Source: Gnetum montanum
Lineage: Eukaryota; Streptophyta; Gnetopsida; Gnetales; Gnetaceae
DNA: 59,644 nt
Reading direction: 5' to 3'
NCBI GenBank assembly: GCA_015680685.1
Contig: MNCI01012690.1
Span: 66,486 to 126,129 of the forward strand
Under the pieces are notes generated by a model. That model was not told the origin of the DNA. It saw only the letters and a list, made by a program, of their open reading frames with translations, and ran no database searches. Below are positions 43,671 through 56,126 of the stretch, piece by piece (within the stretch, counting starts at the first letter, position 1; the number at the start of each line of letters is the position of its first letter). Both the position numbers and the translations under genes were made by a program.

Positions 43671-44945
43671 TGTTGCAATTGGAAAAATTAATCACCAAAA
43701 AAGATCAAGCATAGTAGCCTCAACCTCAAATTTTAGGACCTTTAAAAAATGGGATTGAACATGCCTTGAATGGTCCAACAAATCACCCAGGGACTTACAA
43801 AATGCAAAACGGGGAGTTGAGAAAATAAAATACAAAAATTACACATCTTAGAAATGGAAAGCAAATGTAGATTGCACAAAAAAATGAAAATTTAAAACTT
43901 TATTAAAAACAATAAAAAATGAGTTCCATAAATGTGTACAAGAAATGCCTGTGATAGAGCAAAGTGGGGTTCACTGGGGTAGGAGTTCAGAGCCTATTGA
44001 AGCCAATGTAATCCACTCCATGATCTAGAAGCTCAATCGCTCCTGATGTTGTTGAACCTCCTCTGGTGCTGCCTTTGAACTACAACTTTGGTCACTACTG
44101 GGGGATCAGAAAGTACTCAAGGAGGTAATAAGGAGGGTAACAAAGTCACAGGGGTTACAAGGGTTCCACACTAGGAGGCTCCAAGAAGTGGCATTTTTCA
44201 AGTGTTGCAAGAGCTCATGAAAGCCAAAATTGCTATTTGCTCAAAATTGCTAGTGTGGAACCTTGAAATGGTCCAAGAGTTTTTATTTTATAGGGTTTTG
44301 ACCATGATTATTGCTAAAAATTGGCTAATAATTTGGCTTCAAATTTCTACCTCGTACATGTGAGATGGGTGTCCAAATTTGGAGGGTTACCATATATAGT
44401 AAGTGCTAAACCCCCATGGCCATTCTATTAACTATAAATAGTAATGGGGGCACACTATCTACACTAGACTTATTCTTCCACGTTGAGCCTTCTAGCATCC
44501 TCATTGGGGTGGTTGATCAACCTTGAAGTCAACAAAGTGTAGAAATCTTGATCATGTTTCTTCCACACTAGGGGCATGTAGTTTCTACACTAGGGGTGAA
44601 GCCTCCATGAGGGAAAACTTCCACATTTAGGGGTAAAGTTTCCACACTGGGGAGGAAGGCTTTCATGCTTGAGGGGGAAGATTTTACCCCTCCACACTAG
44701 GAGTAGGTGAGGTTTACCCCTTGCAGGTGTTTCCAACATAGAAAAGTGTACAACCCCCATAATACCCATTAAATTGCCATTTTGACATCCCAAAAGACAT
44801 TTTCCCCTAAGCCTAAATACAAATACTCAGTGAATTTTTTCACCTAGAAAATGAGATTTGACCAATGACGAGGCATTTTTTAGCCCTGAAAGTATGAAAC
44901 ATCTGAGATTACCCAACCCCAACACCACCCCCACCCACCACTCTC
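43671..44945 (-). repeat. Element D 3' LTR (boundaries approximate)
   Basis: Homology to the U5 of B and C is clear at 43765-43803 (CCTTGAATGGTCC...CAGGGACTTAC). On the plus strand the start is placed at TGTTGCAATT. A TATA box lies on the minus strand at 44286-44292. The inner end is near a C-rich stretch (44930-44956), which on the minus strand would be the polypurine tract. U3 has several copies of TTCCACACTAGGGG. The partner LTR lies beyond the window. Confidence 0.6.
44286..44292 (-). promoter_or_regulatory. TATA box in LTR of D
   Basis: CCCTATAAAATAAAAA context on the minus strand, about 650 bp from the presumed LTR start, upstream of the conserved U5 block. Confidence 0.45.
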
Positions 44946-45688
44946 CCCCTCACCCCNTTGGAGGATTGACTCGAGAGGCACTGACAAAGAATACAAAACA
45001 TCACTACAGTTCCACCACTATTGTTTCCTCTCTGCACTTTATCCAATCATGTCAAACCATTTCAAATAGTGCTTGTGATGATGCAATAAGGCTATGATGA
45101 TGAGATGCTGATGAGGTCATAGGAAAATGATCATGGAAGCTAACAATGCATCCAAAATGTTGACATCATTGCTATAGCATGATACTAACATGTTTTGAAG
45201 TATTGGTCACTTAGAAAATGCAATTGAGAATCCAATCACTTCACTCCAAGATTTCCTTGACCATTAGGCTTTGAGCTTAGTGATTTTCCACTAAATGAGT
45301 TGCATTACATTCAAGTGGACTTGAGGATGAAGCATGATGAAGAGATTTCATATGACCATAGTGCACGAGTGGCAATCACAGGTCAACATTATTTTCCAAA
45401 GAATGGGAGGCTATAATGAGGCTGGGGGTTGGATCAAGGAGTAGTGTGAATGAAGGGAAATGATACAAGAATTCTCAAAATAGTAGGATAAACTCACCAA
45501 ATCTTACACATTTAGGTCACATGGTGACTTGCTATCATAATGAGTGGCATCCTTACAATGGTCCCAAGCTTCATCCTACAAACACAACTCCAAGGAGACA
45601 AGAAAACCAAGCAAACAGAGCATGTTATAATGTTACAATACATATAAGCTAAACAAAATGATAAAATCAAGCTACACATGTCACCAAT
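44930..45688 (-). other. Element D polypurine tract and 3' untranslated region
   Basis: Minus-strand G-rich run at 44930-44956, with one undetermined base at 44957. The segment AAAGAATACAAAACATCA (44984-45001) matches the equivalent place in C. No reading frame is conserved to 45688. Confidence 0.5.
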
Positions 45689-45871
45689 GTTGCCAGTTTA
45701 ATGTCGTGGTAGGCCACAACACCATTTTAAGGCCTTGGTAGGCCACATTGCTAGTTTAACACCTTAGTAGGTTGTGTTGTCAATTTAGGGCCTCAACAGG
45801 TCATGTTGTTGGTTTAAGACCTTGATAAGCCATGTTGCTAGTTTAAGGCCTTGATAGGCCATGTTGGGTAG
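45689..45871 (-). repeat. Module-border repeat of D, about 6 x 30 bp
   Basis: Six consecutive copies of about 30 bp with consensus TTGCTAGTTTAAGGCCTTGATAGGCCATG (plus strand). It follows the integrase stop, as repeat block 1 does in C. Confidence 0.85.
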
Positions 45872-45894
45872 GATTCATGGTTGATGATTTTTAG

Positions 45895-47155
45895 CTACAT
45901 GTAATATCTCTTTAGATAGGAATGATTAACTGAATTGGCCAATTCATTTCCATCCATGTTGGCTATCCTAAATGCTCCATTATCATAGGCTCTAGCAACA
46001 AAGAAGAAAACTTCCCAGTTAGTTGAGAATTTATCTACATGCTCACAAATAGCTTTGAGGACTAGGTCTCCCTCCTTGATCTCACACTTGATCAAGTTAT
46101 GGTGGTGCTACCATTTCTACCTCTCATGATAGTACTCGACATGAGCAAGCACTTGCATACATTGCTCCTTCACTAAGTCCAGCTTTACTATTCACAACTC
46201 CTTACTTTGTTAAAAATTGATGAAGTTAGTCATGGTCACTTGAAGGGATGGTTTATGTAATTCAAGAGGTAAAATAGCTTCAAAACCATAAGCCAAGCTA
46301 TAAGGTGTTACACCATTTATCATACAGTAAGTTGTACAATAGGGCCAAAGTACATGGATAAGCTACTCATGCCATTTACACTTGTTATTATTAAGCATCT
46401 TCTTGAGCAAGTTAATGATGGCCTTGTTGCTTACTTCTACTTTTCCATTAGCTTAAGGGTAATAAGGTGACATGAAAGAATACTTAATGCTCAGGTCATG
46501 ACAAAAGTCCTTTATTTCTTGGCTACTAAGTTGCAATCCATTATCTGTAACTAGGATCATGGGTATGCCAAAATAGGTTGTAATGTTATCTAGGATGAAC
46601 TTATAGACTTGTTTAGATGTATTCTTCCTTAGGGGAATGATTTCAACCCACTTAGTAGAGTATTCAGTTGCAGTGATGATGAAGCTATGCCCTGCTAAAG
46701 ACTTAGGCATTATAGATCTAATGATATCCAAACCCCATCATTGAAATTGCCAAGTTATCTGAGTAGTGTGTGACTCAATTGGTGATACAAGTATGAGGTT
46801 ATTATGCCATTGGCACATGTCATAATGTTTAGCCTTCTACAAATAGTCACTTTTCATATGGGCCTAGTAATAGCCTAACCATCTAATCTTAGCAACCATA
46901 GCTCTAGGTCCTATATGTCCACCACAAACACCTTTGTGAACCTCCTCTAGGACTATTCTAACATCAACTTTACCCAAGCACTTTAACAATATGCCATTGT
47001 AGGATTGTCGACATAACATATTATCACCTACGATGACATACTACTTCATTCATTTACGTATAGCATCCTTTTGAGCAATAGTCAAGCCTTGTGAAGATTC
47101 ACCATGCATAAGGTAAAATTTAATATCATTATGTTGTTGATCATTAAACTTAGAA
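45895..47155 (-). pseudogene. Element D integrase
   Basis: Zinc region EEVHKGVCGGHIGP ... KHYDMCQWH at 46950-46800, with the first Cys of the pair changed to Tyr. The catalytic core keeps all three acidic residues: GLDIIRSI, LVTDNGLQLSS and GKVEVSNKAI (46731-46420). The C-terminal domain ends NGAFRIANMDGN ... VNHSYLKRYYM at 45895. A few stops break the frame. It is the reference that reveals the deletion in C. Confidence 0.87.
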
Positions 47156-48075
47156 TAGGGGGGAATGAATAAGTTTCCCTAATCAAAAGTTAAACAAACA
47201 AACTGTTCTACTATAGCACCAACAACTCAATTCCATAGGATCCCAATAAGCTCAAGGAACTCAACCCCTTAGGGCAACAAGAATAAGAAATACAAGGAAT
47301 GATTGCAACTCAATTTGCTAATCCTTGCACACTTACATACAACACACTTTACAAAGCCAAAATGATTCGACAATGAAGAGAAACAAAGAATTCAATGATT
47401 ACAAATGATTATAAAATGAATACAAGAATGATTGCACATTTCCCAATGCACATGAAGTCTTCTTATAACTACTGTGTTGCTAAATCCTTCTCAAAACTTG
47501 TGCAATGGCTAGCTAATGATTACTAATGGTTGTGGGAGACATCTTTCTTATGCTTGAGACATCTCTCCAAATTTAGCTTCAAATCTAGGAAGATGCCTTT
47601 GTTTCCTTAAAAAAATATCTTTTTGAAGTCTCCATCTTGGAATACATCTTTACTCAATGGAAGACGTCTTTCTGCATTTGGTCTACATTCTGTAAAGATT
47701 TCTTTGCCTCATGAAAGATGTCTTTAGCTAGGGAAAGGCGTCTTGCTGTTTCTAAAGATGTCTTTCTAAATTTTCTCTAACTTCATCCTAAATCTACCAA
47801 GATGTCTCCTACTTCCCAGAGACATTTTTTTACTTTCTCTTGTATGACTAGAGACATCATTCTTTACTTTCTCTTGCATGATGAATGCATCATTCCTTGT
47901 CAGAAACCATGCTTAATCCAAGTCCTTGTCCTGCATGCACAACAACTACACACATACAAAAAAACTTATTTTGCATTTTTTTTAATCTTTTAACATACCA
48001 AAAAAAAAAGTCTAGACATACCACTCCCAAGAAAAAGCAACATAAACTACAACCACAAAGGTATCCTTAGTGTTT
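47156..48075. mobile_element. About 0.9 kb insertion in the pol of D
   Basis: Element C runs straight from the second RNase H spacer into the integrase N-terminus, but D has about 900 bp of unrelated, AT-rich sequence here. It contains about ten loosely spaced AAGATGTCTTT words (47540-47860), an A run near 48000 and a GGGGGG near 47157. No coding frame is recognised. It may be a solo LTR or a MITE; I found no clear inverted ends or duplication. Confidence 0.5.
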
Positions 48076-48079
48076 TTCA

Positions 48080-48640
48080 TGATGGAGATAGCACAATCTA
48101 CAGTTAAGATGGGAAACATACTAAACACATTTAGCATCACACTAAGTGCTAACGTTGCAATTGCATCGGCTATGATATTCTCATTTTAGTGTATGTGTTG
48201 GATATCATCATCTATAAATTTTTGTAACAATTACTTCCCTAGGTCATAGTAAGATTGTAAGTATTTGGCTTTACACACATAGACCTTAGTTACTTAGTTG
48301 ACCACAAGTTGTGAATTGCCTTTGATCGTTAAGCATCTAATTCCTAGGTCACAAGCTACCATCATTCCTTTGATCAAACCCTCATACTCCACTATGTTTT
48401 TGATACATGGAAATTTAAAACAATAAGCAAAGGGTTGGATTTCACCATAGGGAAATGTTATGATGGTTGCAAAATGGGCTACATTGGCAGCTAAAGCTCC
48501 ATCAAAGTGCATGATCGTCTCATAGCCCTCAAGCACTTGGCTAATGGTCTTGCTATGCTCATTAGGGAACTTAGGATCTACAACTACTTGGTTATCAATA
48601 GGTGAAACTGTGAGTTGTACAACTATAGCTTGACCTTTTG
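48080..48640 (-). pseudogene. Element D second RNase H (archaeal type)
   Basis: ETIMHFDGALAANVAHFATI and FPCIKNIVEYEGLIKGMMVA match the second RNase H of C, keeping the Asp and Glu. ENIIADAIATLAL (near 48170) is the final motif. The domain supports placing D in the Tat/Ogre lineage with C. Confidence 0.82.
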
Positions 48641-49830
48641 TTAAAGATTGAGAGATGTAATTAAGATCAAACTCTACGATTATGGCTTTCCATCAGGCTA
48701 TATGGCTACTTTCATAAATGTTATTCATTATGGCTTTGAGCATGTTATCTTTACAAATGATGTTCACTTGGCTTTTAAAGATGTAGTGTTTCTACTTCTT
48801 CAATGAGAATACTAATGCTAAACAATATCTCTCAACTGTTGGGTCTCTTGGGCAACTAATGCATGGCTAAAGTAGTATACTAGCATCTCTACTCCATCAT
48901 ATTTTTGATAGAGTAGAGAGGAAATGGATGTGTCAAAGGTGAAAACATAGATATAAAATAGTTTACCCTCTTACAAAGAATAAAGCATCAATAGTTGTGC
49001 CAACCCTTGCTTAAGGTTTTCAAAGGCCTCTTGACATTGAGTCGTTCACTCATAGTGAACCCCTTTCTTAAGCAAGTGTTGCAGGGATTGTAACTTATTC
49101 GTGAGCCTAGTGATAAACCCACAAATAAAATACAATCTACCTTGTAATTCCAAAAGCTCCTAAAGGTTGGTAGGTGCTACTAATTTTGATATGGCCTTAA
49201 CCTTATTAGGGTTGACACATATCCCTACTTCAGAAACTACAATACCAAGCATCTTACCGATCTTGACACCAAAAATGCATTGCTTAAGATTGAGCCTAAG
49301 CTCATACTTGAGACATCATTTGAGAAAAAGATCCAGGTTAGGCCACTTTGGACTTAATAGCTATATCATCCACATAATTGTTGAGCAAACCTAGCATGTC
49401 ATTGCTAAATATATAGGTTATGGCTCATTAATAGGTTTCTCCTAAGTTCTTAAGACCAAAGGGCCTCATGGTATAGCAAAAGGTACCCCACAAGGTCATG
49501 AAGGTCATGGTAAGTTGGTGCTCTAGGTTGATCCTAATTTGGTTATATCTCAAGAATCCATCCATAAATGACAATAAGGCATGCCTAACTATAGTATCGA
49601 TAAGTTGATCAATACTAGGTAGAGGGAAGTCATCCTTGATAGTTTCTTTATTTAGGTCTCATAAATCAATTCAAATACATATACTCCTATTTTCTTAGGG
49701 ACTACCACTATGTTGAACATCCATTCTACATAGTCGATAGCTCAAATGAAACCTACTTGGTAGAGTTTTGATATCTTGTCATGAACTACCAAGGCCAAAT
49801 CAACTCTAATTTTTTACACCTTTTTTGCTT
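48641..49830 (-). pseudogene. Element D RT and first RNase H
   Basis: RT is stop-ridden, but its box NNYVDDIAIKS is intact (YVDD at 49365-49376). The connection reads GKMLGIVVSEVGICVNPNKV and LQELLELQGRLYFICGF near 49260-49100. The first RNase H shows VYYFSHALVAQETQQL near 48860, again without the usual first Asp. Order and sequence parallel C. Confidence 0.8.
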
Positions 49831-50241
49831 GATTGGTCTAATGCTAGGATCCAGTATGATGTTGTGTTGTACTAAGCATGGGTCTAGGCCTAACTTATCT
49901 TCATATGACTAGGCAAAGACCTTAATATTACCTTGTAGAACCTTGGTGATGTCCCAAGCCTATTGAGGTTCTAATGAGGAACTTAATTTAAGATTTTTCT
50001 CCTGACCATTTTGTTTTGTAATAGGAACCTCAACTAGAAAGTGTGCAGTTATGTCATCCACCTCTAAGTCAAGGGTTTTGACTAAGCTTTTAGGCCATTC
50101 TAGAGGTTTTTCTATTGAGGCTATGTCATTGACAAGACTCTCAAGGTCAAGATCTAGGCAATCGGGGTTGCTATACAATTCTACATCACCATGAGGTCCA
50201 TGTAGGTACAAAGGCAAATTGATCTGTTTCCAAGTACTCAT
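49831..50241 (-). pseudogene. Element D N-terminal part of pol ORF
   Basis: Open at 50241-49960 from an ATG (MSTWKQINLPLYLHGPHGDV), with LDLEVDDITAHFLVEVPI and then, past a stop, IKVFA*SYEDKLGLDPCL before RT. Matches 28578-28372 in C. The ATG at 50239-50241 is a plausible start for a separate pol frame. Confidence 0.7.
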
Positions 50242-50425
50242 ACTTTAATCCTACATGTCAACCAAAAGTAAATAAACAATGCTAAAATACCATAAAATTG
50301 TGCAAATACATGTTATTCTAATGTAAACAAGGTCATCCAAAATAGAGTAAAATGCTAGATAAAGGTCAAACATAGGGAAATATAACAAATAAGGCTACAA
50401 ATGATCAACAAGGATCACACTTTTG

Positions 50426-50770
50426 CCAGTTTTAGGCCTTAGCAGGCCATGATGCTAGTTTAAGGCTATAGTGGGCCATGGTTACATGGTGTCAAATGGT
50501 GGTCAAGGAAGGCCAAACTTCACCATTTAATACTAATCAAAGGCTATACAAGGCTATACATGAATATAATAAGGATAAGCATAATGAAATAAAAGCATTA
50601 TTGAAGCTATAAAAGGTTAGCAATGCATCAATGGTCACAACAGGTCATGATATGATAAAACAAGACTGAAATAAGGCAAAGTACGACACACATGATGATT
50701 TTTTGTTAAAACAAAGTCAAAAAGGATTAGATTTTTCCAATTTTAAGCCTTAGAGAGCCATGGTTTAGGG
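50426..50770 (-). repeat. Module-border repeats of D upstream of pol
   Basis: GCCAGTTTTAGGCCTTAGCAGGCC and GCTAGTTTAAGGCTATAGTGGGCC at 50426-50480, and a worn copy near 50737. Same place as repeat block 2 of C. Confidence 0.65.
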
Positions 50771-50859
50771 TTACAATATTGTTAGGTAAGTTTGGACATC
50801 AATTAGAGCTACTTTGGGATGTTTAAACCTAAAAATCAAGGGTTTTAAGGCTTCCATGC

Positions 50860-53420
50860 TGTTATCCCCCTATTTCCACGCTGGCCAACATGGAAGAGGT
50901 GATTTCGAAGGTGTTAAAAACATCTAGACCATTTTCGAAGCTTGTTTAGATAAGCTTTCAACTCCCAATGGCTTACATGTTAATGTAGTTGACCGAGTAA
51001 GGGAATGGACTAGTTTTGGCATCAGTTTCAACCCCTAGGAACTCTTTTTGAAGCTTGAAAACATCTTCCATACTAGGTAGGATGGTCCTAGCGTTGAAAC
51101 CAAAAAAATAAATTTTATGACATCCAGAAAGTTGAAATCAAGGTTCTGGGGCCTTCCCAAGGAAGCATAGGGATAGATATGTCAAATTTGAGCACTTTTT
51201 ATATTAATAAAGGCCAAAAAAGTATGTTTTGAAACTTCACCCTCCTATTTCCATGCTAGCTAGTGTGGATGGAGGAGGGCTCAACATGGATAATCGAAAT
51301 CCAAACCAAAACAAGGTCAAACTGCCTAGCATGGAAGGGATCTTCTCCAACATTGATAGAATAAGAATCCTAGATCTAGGTCACTTTGAATCATAATCAA
51401 CTATGCATCTCAGCCCCCAGAGTTGCCAAGGTCAAGCACTAATGTTTAAGATCAAACTTTGGCAATTTTGGGTGTTCCTAGATGGTTTTTTGGCTTTTCC
51501 TCTTTTTTCCACACTAGGGCTTGGGCACCCACCATGGATCTATCTAGAAAGATCAAAGGGAATAGTTTTTTAACTATTTAGGATCAATTTTTTAGGGTTT
51601 GAAGGCTCTGGAAGTTGCAAACATGGTCCTATGATGTACACAAGGTTGTCTGGTATCTGTTTGAGGTGTCTAAGGCTTATTTTTGAGTCCTCCTAAAGTT
51701 ACCCCTTTGTTTCCACACTAGCTAGCATAGAAGAGGTGGCTCCTAGCATGGAAGAACTAGGGATTTTATTTTTTGCTAATTTTTTATCACTTATAGCCAT
51801 AAATGTGCATCTCCAAGGTTGCTAGTGTTGATTGTTGATGCCTAGGGTCAAAATCTGGTCATTTCAAGGGTTATTAGGTGGTTTTTGGACTTCACATTTC
51901 TCCATCCACATTAGGGCTAAGATGCTCAGAATGGATGGGATCCTCCTCAGTGTGGAGAATCCAAGTGAAATAAGTTTTGGATATTTTAGTCAACTTATGA
52001 AAGTTTGTGGCTTCTAAAAGGATTGGGTTGCTTCTAAAACTTAGTTTCTATGAAAACTTAATAATTTTAGTCTTTTCCCCTCCATCCATGCTATGGCTGG
52101 GATGCTTAGTGTGGATGAGGTTCTCCCCAACATGGAAGAACCTTAGGGATTGATTTTTGTTCATTTTTAACATTCTGGTGGCTTTTGGAAGGGTTTTCAA
52201 GGTTCTAGTGCAAGCACAAGGTCAATTACTATTATTTTCATACATCTAGGACTTTCCACTAACCTTCCTAGCTATATCCACATAGTTTCCATGCTAGGTA
52301 GCAAGGAAGAGGTCTCCCCTAGTATGGATGAATCAAGAATGTTATATCTAGGCCAACTTGATAGCTAGTCAACCATGCATGTCAACTTCCATGGTTGCTG
52401 ATGTAAATGGTCAATACTTGGTATCAAGATTCACTAGTTTAGAGGCCCCTAGGTGCCTCATGCAACCAACCTTCCTTTCTTCGATGATAATCATGATGCC
52501 CCAAACATGGATGAGAGGGAGATGGCTATTTTGTGCTATTTTGACTACTTTTTAGTTGTCCAAAAGCTCCAGAAGGTCCCAGTAGGATCTAGGCCCACCA
52601 TAGTAGGTCACTTGGCTATTTTACATCATAAATTACGTTTTCTTGAATACCCCCTAGGTTTCCATGATGGGAAGCATGGAGGAGGGGCTCACTAGCATGG
52701 AATAGGCTATAGATGAAAAATAGACTTGTTTAAAGGTCACACTAGGCTACTGGAGGCTATGAGGAGGTGTTAGGCTTGCAAAGTGGCTACTAGGTAGTCC
52801 ATTTAGAAAATATTGGTCATCCCTCCATGAATCCACATTGGGGCTATGATACTTAGCATGGATGACACCTCCCCTAGCATGGATCCACCAAATCCCAAGG
52901 TTTCAAGTAGTTTTGACTAAATTTGGTGAGGTTTTGAGGCTATTGGGGATGACTAGAGGGGTTTTAGGTCATGTAGGCCCACTTTGGGGGTTAAATTTGG
53001 GATAAATGGGTGTTGAGGGCAAGAATGTGTGTTACCCCATTTATTCCACGTTGGTTAGTGTTGCCCCAATGTAGAAACCCAAGATTTATAGTTTTGATAA
53101 GGTCTAATCCTGTTTTAAAGCCCTAGGTTGGATAATGTAAATTAAAGATGCCCAAAACGGCACGAAAGTTAGGTTTTAAAGGTTTTAGGACATCAAAAGC
53201 ATGTATCCACATTGGGGATGGCATCCCTATTGTGGATGCATGGGGGTTAAGGCTTGAACATCATTCTAAGTATTCAAGGACTCAAAACCCCAACATTGAT
53301 GAAATTTCTAAGTTGAGAGTGAAGGTGTATGGTGGGGTCCACTACCCAAAATTCAAAATTTTGAGAATTGAAGTTACCTCCCACTAATTCCAATGTGGAA
53401 AATGCTTTTCCCCTCTTTTA
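50860..53420. repeat. Diverged array with TTCCATGCTAGG words
   Basis: About ten irregularly spaced copies (190-570 bp) of a unit containing TTTCCATGCTAG, GGAAGAGG and TAGCATGGAAGAA, or the variant TCCACATTAGGGCT...ATGCTCAGCATGGATG. Copies start near 50868, 51242, 51506, 51711, 51900, 52083, 52286, 52659, 52830, 53040 and 53200. Element C has nothing here. The same words occur in the U3 of D's LTR (44460-44710). Confidence 0.6.
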
Positions 53421-55270
53421 CTTCAATTCACTTAGAGTTCTAGTAAACTAAATTAACAATAGGGGTTTGGAAATGGGCATTTAGGTTTAGATTGGGTTTT
53501 TCAAAAGTTCCCATCACAATTCTTATTCTTGGCAAATAGCACATTGGTGGGGAGCTTCAAAATATATTTTTGTAGCCAAAAAAATCCATTATTAGCAAGG
53601 AATCATCACGTATTTCCTTTAGCTATTGTATAATCTCCATCCCATCCAGATTTTAGAGCTTCTCAATGTTGGTCTGACCATGGCGAGAAAGCAACATGGA
53701 GGAAAGAACAAGAATCCATGGATCTAAAAGGTATATGAGAATGCAAGAAACCTATCTAGACTTAATATACTAGTTACAATTTAGGTACCTCCTTCTACTC
53801 ATCCAAGGTAGGCCATTTCTAGCCATTTTTTCTAGTTTTCTAACTATTTTTCTTATTTTTCTAGCTAGGGTATGGCCATTTTTCTCAAATCTATGTTGAG
53901 GAAGGGGATAGAAAAAAATTTCAACAAAATCATACCTCCTATTTTTTCCATTTTTATATAAATATAGGGTTAATTTTTTTTTCTTAGGTTTGGTACATTT
54001 GAATTTCAAAATTAATCTTGTTGTTTTCATGTTTTTTTTTCCTAAAATTCGAGGATAGAGTCGTTTTTCTTTGATCTAGGCTTCAATTTTGTAAAACTTT
54101 GATTTTAACAAAATCATACCCCTTTATTTTGGTTTTTTTTCATATGGTTATAATTTGGTTTAACCATTTTCATGCAATTCATGGCTAGATTAAGTTAGGT
54201 TTTGCAAGTTTTGTGATTTTTGGTGCTTTTTGATGAAAAAAGCAAGCAATGTTGTGTATTCTTTGTTATGAAAATGGCTATAATTTTTAAAACTATAAGG
54301 TAATGGGTTTTTATGGTTATGTTTAAGCTTTCCAATGGCTTTGGTTTTGTTTAATTTGGATGTGAAATGATAGAGTTATGATGTTTCAATCAAGTTGAGT
54401 AATAAGGATTTGTGCTATTTTTTTTTAGATTTTCATCCAAATTAATGAATTATTTTTGACTAAAAAGTAGGGGTTTTGAATTTTCATTAAGGTTTGGTGC
54501 ATAGGGATCGATTCAAGCTTTCAAAAAGTGGTGGAATTGCTCCATTTGGAGCTCAAACAAATTTTTGGTAATTTTTTTCCCAACCTTGTGCGAAAGGGGG
54601 TTTAGTTTCATGACTATAGTTTTGCTATTTTTGGCTATGTTTTATGTAAAAATGGCTATGTGTTGCTAGTTTTAATGGCCATGGGTAAAATGCTTATGAT
54701 TTCAATATTTCTTCTATGGTAGACTCACTAAAATTGGATCTTGGATGAATTTTTAATAAATTTTTAATCAAGGCTATGTTAATTAGGCTTAATTTGGTTG
54801 TAGCACTTTATCCCTTTGGAGATGGATGTGAGTCACATACTTAGAGATTTCTCTTGTCAACTCCCATGCCCTTGGGGATGTCTAGAAATTTTTTTAATTC
54901 TCTAAATTTAGTTTTGAAGGTCATAAGTTTTACTATTTTTGGTAACATTCATGCTATTAGCTATTTTCTAGATTTTAAATTTCGTTATGTGTCGATTAAT
55001 GTGTTATCTAGCCCATAATGCCTTGGATATGATGTATAAGGCTATGAAAGTTTGTCATAAGTTTTTTTTGAGTCCTTAGATAAGTTTGAATAAACACCTT
55101 AGAGTTTTTTTATATGGGATAATTTCACCCCTAACTGTGATGTTTTACAAACTTGTCAAGAAATTCTAATCAGTTGTGATATATTTAGTTTTTCATGTAG
55201 GGCCTTATTGAAGCCCATACTCATTGTAGTTGAGTTAGTTAGCATCTTATGCTGCATTAGTCACCGTAAG
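53421..55270. other. AT-rich noncoding stretch in D
   Basis: T-rich on the plus strand, with many short TTTT and GGCTATG words and no frame longer than chance. It lies just before the first recognised exon of the antisense gene, where element C has exon 1 and intron 1. I could not find a counterpart of exon 1. Confidence 0.5.
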
Positions 55271-55287
55271 GCAAACACCCCTTTACT

Positions 55288-55643
55288 AATATGACCTTAG
55301 AGAAGGGCTCTCTTTGGTTCCAACCAAGGGTAAGGAAATTCCTTGCCTACATCTTGCAGAATTTCAGTGTGATGCTATGGTCACACTTGTTTGAAGATGT
55401 GGTTGGGATCATAGTGGAGACCTTGATGCCTCGAGCATCTAGTTTGATCTCCAAGTTCATTACTAATGATGTAGCACCTTAGGAAGCATGGGAAATAGCA
55501 GACCTTATCGACACATGAAACTCATCAAATATTTGAACTATGTCAGAGTACCATTAGTATAATGCTAACAATACTTTGATGGTGGTACAAAGAGTCCACA
55601 CATTATTTTGAAATCCACCTAACATCATAAAACATCTATAAGG
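55288..55643 (+). other. HAD/FCP1-like domain exon of antisense gene D
   Basis: LWFQPRVRKFLAYILQNFSV and MLWSHLFEDV match VWFRRGVQKFLQFLLCNYNV and IIWSHL of C. Further on, NANNTLMVVQRVHTLF*NPP matches AYNTLFVAHHITTYFLNPLG. The DD pair of active HAD enzymes is VQ here. The nucleophile loop upstream is not recognisable. Frame unbroken by shifts, with six stops. Confidence 0.66.
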
Positions 55644-55736
55644 GTAAGCATGGTTGTTATAGAATTTTTATTTGTTTGGATTTGTTGGTTAAGTTACCTT
55701 TTTCTAACTTGTCGATTTTATAAATTTCTTATAGGT

Positions 55737-56003
55737 ACAGGATCAATGATCAAGGATTAATCACCCATGATCAAACCTTGGTGATGGCTCAAACCACCTT
55801 AGATGTATTTACCAAAGGTCCCCAAATTAGAGATATTATGTATGGATTGTTAAAAGGAAAATTTGATAAATACAACAAAGACTTCAACCCTATCTATAAG
55901 AAATGCCTCACCAACAAGATGATACACAGTTGGTCCGTAGATCCCAAAGATCAAACCTTTATAACTGGGACCTCTACAAAAGCCACACTAAGCAAGAAGA
56001 AAG
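55737..56003 (+). other. Exon 3 of antisense gene D
   Basis: INDQGLITHDQTLVMAQTTL, then FNPIYKKCLTNKM, aligned with INNYGL*GDTDTLSMIEMAI and CYIKFFTKCKRLRW at 30512-30700 in C. The exon ends Lys-rich at GTAAAC. It may be the end of the HAD-like domain plus a linker. Confidence 0.58.
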
Positions 56004-56126
56004 GTAAACACAAGGGTTGTAATGCCTAATGCTTTATGCTTACTAAGGTCTTAAGCATTCTATTATTTTAATCTAGTTGTTAGACACATCTATGTTAATG
56101 CTAAGTGTTCGTTGTTACCTTGCAAG

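Noticed and set aside
44957-44957. Single undetermined base
   Set aside because: Assembly ambiguity in a C-rich run, not a biological feature.
53770-54030. Lys-rich minus-strand frame
   Set aside because: Arises from T-rich sequence; no family match.
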